A stretch of DNA of 64,000 nucleotides, from positions 62,001 through 126,000 of the forward strand of contig NZ_KZ319342.1 of assembly GCF_002744735.1 (NCBI RefSeq), given 5' to 3'. Shown here in pieces: positions 59,284 through 64,000 of the stretch; the first letter of the stretch is position 1; every line of letters starts with the position of its first letter. The notes below the pieces were generated by a model. The model was not told the DNA's origin. It was given only the letters and a program-made list of their open reading frames with translations, and searched no databases. This DNA comes from Marinobacter guineae (GTDB lineage: Bacteria; Pseudomonadota; Gammaproteobacteria; Pseudomonadales; Oleiphilaceae). Made by a program: the position numbers and the translations under genes.

Positions 59284-60078
59284 CTAGCCCAGCAACAGGC
59301 TGTCGTCGTCCACTTCCAGCCCTCGCTGTTTCTCGAACAGGCCGAGCAGGTCTTTCACTTCCAGGCCTTCGCGGTCTCTGCCTTCGATATCAAATACCAC
59401 CTGGCCCTGGTGCAGCATCACCGTTCGGTCGCCGACTTCCAGTGCCTGTTTCATGCTGTGGGTCACCATTAGGGCGGTGAGTTTCTGCTCGTCGATGATC
59501 TTGGTGGTGAGCTCCAGCACGAAGGCGGCGGTTTTTGGGTCCAGTGCCGCGGTGTGTTCGTCCAGCAGCAGGATGGCGGAAGGCGTGAGGCTGGCCATCA
59601 GCAGGCTCACGGCCTGGCGCTGGCCGCCGGAGAGCAGGCCCATTTTGTCGCCCAGGCGTTTTTCCAGGCCCAGGTTCAGAGACGAGAGGCTGTCCCGGAA
59701 CTGCTCCATGTATTGTTTCTTCACGGCAGCACTCAGGCCCCGGCGTTGGCCGCGCTTGATAGCGAGGGCCAGGTTTTCCTCGATGGTGAGGCCTTCACAG
59801 GTGCCGGCCAGCGGGTCTTGGAACACCCGGGCAACGCGGCCCGCCCGTTTGTGGGTGGACAGTTTGGTAACATCCAGGTTGTCCACGATGATCTGGCCGC
59901 TGTCGACCAGCACTTCGCCGGCCAGGGCATTCAGGAAGGTGGATTTGCCCGCGCCGTTACTGCCAATCACGGTGACAAATTCGCCCTGGTTGACGGTGAG
60001 GCTCATACCCCGGAGTGCGGGGTTTTCCAGCGGTGTGCCTTTGCCGAAGGTCAGCCGGAGATCGGTTGCAGTGATCAT
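59284..60078 (-). CDS. ABC transporter ATP-binding protein (ABC_sub_bind-type importer)
   Basis: 264 residues. Walker A VIGSNGAGKSTFLNALAG, signature LLSGGQRQAVSLLMA and Walker B SAILLLDEHTAALDPKTAAF are intact, the last having H where many ATPases have P. The partner permease gene ends 9 bases upstream and the binding-protein gene precedes that. The trio matches the layout of the TrpXYZ-like/ABC_sub_bind importers; some members import aromatic amino acids. The substrate is unassigned here. Confidence 0.9.
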   Translation of the reverse strand: MITATDLRLTFGKGTPLENPALRGMSLTVNQGEFVTVIGSNGAGKSTFLNALAGEVLVDSGQIIVDNLDVTKLSTHKRAGRVARVFQDPLAGTCEGLTIEENLALAIKRGQRRGLSAAVKKQYMEQFRDSLSSLNLGLEKRLGDKMGLLSGGQRQAVSLLMASLTPSAILLLDEHTAALDPKTAAFVLELTTKIIDEQKLTALMVTHSMKQALEVGDRTVMLHQGQVVFDIEGRDREGLEVKDLLGLFEKQRGLEVDDDSLLLG

Positions 60079-60087
60079 ATTGTCTCC

Positions 60088-60990
60088 TCAGGCCTTGCTG
60101 CGGGTGAATTTGCTGACTACGGTGTTGCGCACGCCTGGCAATACGATGGCCAGGGTCACGAGCACGGCGGTAATCAGGTTCAGATCCTGGGCCTGCAGCC
60201 CCAGCATGTCGGCGTTCAGGGCGAAGGCAATGGCCAGGCGGTAGATAATGGCACCCACTACGCAGGCAATCAGCGCCCGGAGCACGGAGGAGGGGGTAAT
60301 GACCGCCTCGCCACCAATCAGGGAGGCCAGGCCGATCACAATCACGCCCACACCCATGGTGACATCGGCGGCACCCTGGCTCTGGGCGAACAGGGCGCCA
60401 GCCAGGCCCACCAGGCCGTTGGAGAGGGCCACGCCGAGGATGATCATGGCGCCGGTGGCAATGCCCTGGGCCCGAGCCATGCGGGCGTTGGCACCGGTGG
60501 CGCGCATGGCGAGACCGGTTTCCGATTTCATGAACCGCCACAGCAGCACCAGGGAAATGGTGATCACGATGACAAACAGCACCACGGGTACCTGGTGATA
60601 GGCCAGGCCCAGGTCATACCAGGGTGTGAGTACGGTTTCCTCGGTAAGCAACGCCACGTTCGGGCGGCCCATGATGCGCAGGTTGATGGAGTAAAGCGCG
60701 ATCATGGTGAGGATGGAGGCCAGAAGGTTCAGGATCTTCAGCTTCACGTTCAGGATAGCGGTTACCGCGCCTGCGGCCATGCCGGCCAGTATTGCCGCGC
60801 CGGTGGCCAGCCACGGGTCCACTCCGTCGATAATCAGGACCGCCGCCACGGCGGCGCCCAGCGGGAAGCTGCCGTCCACGGTGAGGTCGGGAAAATCCAG
60901 GACGCGGAAGGAAATGTAGATGCCAAAGGCCACAAGGCCGTATATCAGGCCGGTTTCAACGGCGCCGTAGAAGGCAATGTCACTCAACAT
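60088..60990 (-). CDS. ABC transporter permease (ABC_sub_bind-type importer)
   Basis: 300 residues with about nine membrane segments. VETGLIYGLVAFGIYISFRV, VLDFPDLTVDGSFPLGAAVA and GVALSNGLVGLAGALFAQSQ follow the permeases paired with PF04392 binding proteins. It forms a homodimeric channel. A GC-rich hairpin lies between it and the upstream binding-protein gene. Confidence 0.9.
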   Translation of the reverse strand: MLSDIAFYGAVETGLIYGLVAFGIYISFRVLDFPDLTVDGSFPLGAAVAAVLIIDGVDPWLATGAAILAGMAAGAVTAILNVKLKILNLLASILTMIALYSINLRIMGRPNVALLTEETVLTPWYDLGLAYHQVPVVLFVIVITISLVLLWRFMKSETGLAMRATGANARMARAQGIATGAMIILGVALSNGLVGLAGALFAQSQGAADVTMGVGVIVIGLASLIGGEAVITPSSVLRALIACVVGAIIYRLAIAFALNADMLGLQAQDLNLITAVLVTLAIVLPGVRNTVVSKFTRSKA

Positions 60991-61012
60991 GGTCGGGTAT
61001 CACCATTAATGA

Positions 61013-61044
61013 AAACGGGCGGCCCCTTGTGAGGGCCGCCCGTT
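61013..61044 (-). promoter_or_regulatory. intercistronic hairpin after the binding-protein gene
   Basis: AACGGGCGGCCC and GGGCCGCCCGTT with a seven- to eight-base loop, followed on the minus strand by TTTTCATT. It can act as a partial terminator, giving more binding protein than permease. Confidence 0.65.
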
Positions 61045-61055
61045 GGGTTCAGGGG

Positions 61056-62030
61056 TTACTTGGCGCTGTCGATGACTTGCTCGGCTTCTGCAATCAGCTC
61101 GTCAGACAGGGTGATGCCCATGCGCTCGCCGGCAGCCGGGTTCACGAACAGGTCCAGCTTTTCCATGGTTTCCACCGGCATGTCGCCAGGGTTTTTGCCT
61201 TCCAGCACCCTGGCCACCATCATGCCGGTCTGGCGACCGTGATCGTAGTAGTCAAAGCCCAGGGCGGCGACAGCGCCGCGCTCAACGGTGGCGGTGTCAG
61301 CGGCGAAAACCGGGATGTCCGCGCGCTCACCAACGGCAATCACGGCTTCTGCCGCGCTGATCACGGTGTTGTCGGTGGTCAGGTAAATGGCGTCGGCCTT
61401 GCCCACCAGGGAGCGGGCGGCGCCCAGTACTTCGGAGGTTTTGGTGGCGGCGGCTTTTTCCAGGGTCAGGCCGCGGGCTTTCAGACGCTCTTCCAGCAGG
61501 TTAACCAGAGACACAGCGTTGGCTTCGCCCGGGTTATAGACGGTGCCGATGCGCTTGGCATCCGGCATGACGCGCAGGAGCATGTCCAGGTGTTTGTCGA
61601 TGGGCAGCATGTCGCTTACGCCGCTGATGTTGGCGCCAGGGGCTTCCAGGCTCTGAACCAGCTTGGCGCCGACTGGGTCGGTAACCGCCGAAAACACCAC
61701 GGGGATGTTACGGGCTGCTGCGGCAACGGTCTGGGCCGAAGGCGTGGCGATGGCAACAATTACATCCGGCTGCTCGCCGATGAACTTGCGGGCAATCTGG
61801 GAGGCGATGGCGGCATTGCCCTGGGCACTCTCGTGCATGATGGTGAGGTTTTCGCCTTCCTTATAGCCGCGTTCGGCGAGCTCGTCTTTTACGCCCTGGT
61901 AGACGGCGTCCAGTGCCGGATGCTCTACAATTTGTGTTATGGCTACAACGCGGGGTTCCTGTGCCTGAGCGAGGGTTGCCATTGCCAGTAGGGTGGCACC
62001 AATCAGTGTGCGCAAGGTTCTCTTGGCCAT
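61056..62030 (-). CDS. ABC transporter substrate-binding protein (PF04392 type)
   Basis: 324 residues from the ATG after CGGAGATGGGCAT; 24 upstream codons are not used. The signal peptide is TLIGATLLAMATLAQAQ. The mature protein follows the ABC_sub_bind family: VVAITQIVEHPALDAVYQGV, QPDVIVAIATPSAQTVAAAA, VVFSAVTDPVGAKLVQSLEA and GVSDMLPIDKHLDMLLRVMP. It is periplasmic and feeds the downstream permease and ATPase. Ligands of this family include tryptophan and tyrosine in some bacteria; the ligand here is unknown. Confidence 0.92.
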   Translation of the reverse strand: MAKRTLRTLIGATLLAMATLAQAQEPRVVAITQIVEHPALDAVYQGVKDELAERGYKEGENLTIMHESAQGNAAIASQIARKFIGEQPDVIVAIATPSAQTVAAAARNIPVVFSAVTDPVGAKLVQSLEAPGANISGVSDMLPIDKHLDMLLRVMPDAKRIGTVYNPGEANAVSLVNLLEERLKARGLTLEKAAATKTSEVLGAARSLVGKADAIYLTTDNTVISAAEAVIAVGERADIPVFAADTATVERGAVAALGFDYYDHGRQTGMMVARVLEGKNPGDMPVETMEKLDLFVNPAAGERMGITLSDELIAEAEQVIDSAK

Positions 62031-62294
62031 ATGCCCATCTCCGGGTAGGTTAACTGGTTTGTTTTGATTCGGTTGTGCTTGAAAAGGGCGAAAGTTTACC
62101 ACAGGCGTCGGGTTTGAGGGCTACAGAAAAGACGGTAGACCCGATCCCGATATGGCAAATGTGGTGAAAATAGATGCAGTTAGGAATAATTTTGGTTGTA
62201 TCACGTTTTGACGGCGCAGCTTGTGTTGAAATACCCTACGAAAGTCTAATAATAAGCCATCTATAACTCGAATAACGAAAAACAAGGAAGGTCC

Positions 62295-63962
62295 ATGGAC
62301 ACAACTAACAAACTTCCCCTGGATATGGTCTACCACTGGGAGAAAACCAAGGCGAACTCCCTTTACATGACCCAGCCCGTCGGCGGCGGCAAAGTCGAAG
62401 AGTTCACCTGGGGCCGGGCAGTGGATGAGGCTCGGCGCATGGCGTCGTATCTGAAATCCCTGAACCTGCCGGAGAAAAGCCGCATTGGCCTGATCTCCAA
62501 GAACTGCGCCCATTGGATCATGACCGATTGGGCCATCTGGATGGCTGGCCATGTTTCCGTACCGCTGTATCCCACCCTGAACTCAGAGACTGTTAACTAC
62601 ATCCTGAACCATGCCGAGTGCGATGTTCTGTTCGTTGGCAAACTGGACGACTGGGACATGATGAGGCCAGGTGTGCCGGAATCCGTGCGTTGCATTTCAT
62701 ACCCGCTGAGCCCGCCCAACGATTTTGAAACCTGGGACGACATCGTTGCCAAGTATCCGCCGCTGGAAGAGAACGTTCACCGGGATGCAGACGAGCTGGC
62801 CACCATCGTGTATACCTCCGGCAGTACCGGCAAGCCCAAGGGCGTGATGCTGAGCTTTGGCAATATGGCCTTTGCTGCGGAAGGTGGCATGGAAGTGCTG
62901 GGTGTTGGCTCCGAGGAGCGCATGCTCTCATATCTGCCGCTGGCTCACGTATTTGAGCGGACCTTTGTGGAACTGGCTTCGCTTTATGCCGGCTTCCACC
63001 TCTTTTTTGCCGAATCGCTGGAGACTTTCGTCGAGGATTTGAGGCGCGCCCAGCCCACGCTCTTCCTGTCTGTGCCGCGGCTGTGGGTGAAATTCCAGCA
63101 TGGTGTGCTCCAGAAGCTGCCGAAGAAGAAGCTGGATCGGTTGCTCAAGATTCCGGTTGTGAACAAGCTGATCAAGAAGAAGATCCTGAAGGGCCTTGGC
63201 CTGGACAAGGTCAAGTTGGCCGGAAGCGGGTCTGCGCCGCTTGCCAGCGATGTGCTGGAGTGGTATCGCAACCTTGGCCTCGAGCTGCTGGAAGGCTATG
63301 GCATGTCTGAGAACTTTGCCTACTCCCACATGAGCAAGCCTGGCCGATCCCGGATCGGTTACGTGGGTGAATCCTTGCCCGGAGTAGAGACCAGGATCAG
63401 CCCGGAAGGCGAGATCCAGATCAAGAGCCCGGCCACGATGATGGGGTACTACAAGGATGAGGAAAAAACCCGCGAAGCGTTCACTGAAGACGGTTTCCTG
63501 AAAACCGGTGACAAGGGTGAGATCGATGAAATGGGCCGCCTGAAGATCACTGGCCGCATCAAGGAAATTTTCAAAACCAGCAAGGGAAAGTACATTGCTC
63601 CGGCGCCTATCGAGAATCGCCTGATGTCCCACGATGCAATCGAAATGGTGTGTGTATCCGGGGCCAACCAGACCCAGCCCCATGCGCTGGTGATGCTGGG
63701 TGAGACAGTCCGGCCGAAGATGGCGGATGAGGCCTTTAGAAAGGAAATCGAGGAAAGTTTCAAGCAGCTGATCGCCGATGTGAACAAGACGGTGGATCCC
63801 CACGAGCAGCTGGCTTTCATTACCGTGGTCAGCGATGAATGGTCCATAGAGAACAGCTTTCTGACCCCGACCATGAAGCTCAAACGTAATGTGGTTGAGG
63901 ATGCCTACCAGGAGAAAGTGGAAAACTGGTATGCCCAGCGTCGGCCTGTGATCTGGCAGTAA
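62295..63962 (+). CDS. AMP-dependent long-chain acyl-CoA synthetase-like protein
   Basis: 555 residues. The adenylate motif TIVYTSGSTGKPKGVMLSFG, LSYLPLAHVFERTFVE, LELLEGYGMSENFAYSH (A5 motif), FLKTGDKGEIDEMGRLKITG and IKEIFKTSKGKYIAPAPIEN are all present, so the enzyme should activate a carboxylic acid to acyl-AMP and then acyl-CoA. The VFERT and GKYIAP motifs place it with bacterial long-chain fatty acyl-CoA synthetases. It may act with lipid enzymes elsewhere. AACAAGGAAGGTCC precedes the ATG. It is divergent from the ABC importer with a 264-base spacer. Confidence 0.9.
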   Translation: MDTTNKLPLDMVYHWEKTKANSLYMTQPVGGGKVEEFTWGRAVDEARRMASYLKSLNLPEKSRIGLISKNCAHWIMTDWAIWMAGHVSVPLYPTLNSETVNYILNHAECDVLFVGKLDDWDMMRPGVPESVRCISYPLSPPNDFETWDDIVAKYPPLEENVHRDADELATIVYTSGSTGKPKGVMLSFGNMAFAAEGGMEVLGVGSEERMLSYLPLAHVFERTFVELASLYAGFHLFFAESLETFVEDLRRAQPTLFLSVPRLWVKFQHGVLQKLPKKKLDRLLKIPVVNKLIKKKILKGLGLDKVKLAGSGSAPLASDVLEWYRNLGLELLEGYGMSENFAYSHMSKPGRSRIGYVGESLPGVETRISPEGEIQIKSPATMMGYYKDEEKTREAFTEDGFLKTGDKGEIDEMGRLKITGRIKEIFKTSKGKYIAPAPIENRLMSHDAIEMVCVSGANQTQPHALVMLGETVRPKMADEAFRKEIEESFKQLIADVNKTVDPHEQLAFITVVSDEWSIENSFLTPTMKLKRNVVEDAYQEKVENWYAQRRPVIWQ

Positions 63963-64000
63963 TGTCTGCCCTTGATTGAAATGGTGTGATCAGGCCCGGC

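Noticed and set aside
59554-61991. Two long plus-strand open frames antisense to the ABC importer genes
   Set aside because: Composition is typical of shadows (His/Gln/Gly-rich); the minus-strand genes have all ABC motifs.

Overview
The window looks like chromosomal DNA of a marine gammaproteobacterium, most probably Marinobacter or a close relative. This is inferred from gene content (split class II ribonucleotide reductase NrdJab, an acyl-ACP-reductase-like protein, OsmC-YcaO and CDGSH-glutamate synthase fusions, CCGSCS and GDCCVxC small proteins), not from a marker gene. I saw no rRNA, tRNA or CRISPR array.

Region 1 (1-31 kb) is mostly housekeeping and accessory metabolism. In order it holds: class I aldolase (cut by the window edge), a 691-residue protein ending in an acyl-ACP-reductase-like module, the CDGSH-glutamate synthase fusion, OsmC-YcaO, an Lrp regulator divergent from a LysE exporter, an amino-acid racemase, two cation antiporters, an Ig-like/DUF3494 (ice-binding-like) lipoprotein, a phosphoethanolamine transferase, an AraC regulator, a methyltransferase, a CBS protein, an acetyltransferase-histone deacetylase pair, a lipase and an APP1 phosphatase. 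It ends with a branched-chain-amino-acid-type ABC transporter operon (binding protein, two permeases, two ATPases).

Region 2 (about 31-48 kb) is a mosaic of small genes, near-identical duplicates and broken copies. Thioredoxin-like, ChaB, CPBP protease, DUF1330, DinB and small membrane-protein genes each occur more than once, often as one intact copy plus copies with internal deletions or chimeric joins. A short intergenic motif close to AATAAATCTGTCCCGGTTT recurs at least ten times here. An unusual Rho-type ATPase without the normal N-terminal RNA-binding domain also lies here. Internal-deletion scars are seen outside this region too (Na+/Ca2+ exchanger, AraC regulator, DUF1206 protein), so gene erosion by short deletions is a theme of the window.

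Region 3 (48.4-54.7 kb) is an IS3-family element with a truncated orfB, followed by an integron gene-cassette array without an integrase (a CALIN). It has six complete attC sites and one disrupted site, with seven cassettes all reading on the minus strand. For five of the seven cassettes the terminal heptamers match exactly within the cassette as cassette biology predicts, and the disrupted one also matches; only one differs, by one base. Cassette products are unknown except for an FRG-domain protein encoded with a partner gene in a two-gene cassette, a candidate defence module.

Region 4 (55-64 kb) returns to core functions: NrdJa/NrdJb behind a promoter with NrdR-box-like palindromes, a DUF6160 secreted protein, a three-gene ABC importer of the ABC_sub_bind type, and a long-chain acyl-CoA synthetase-like enzyme.
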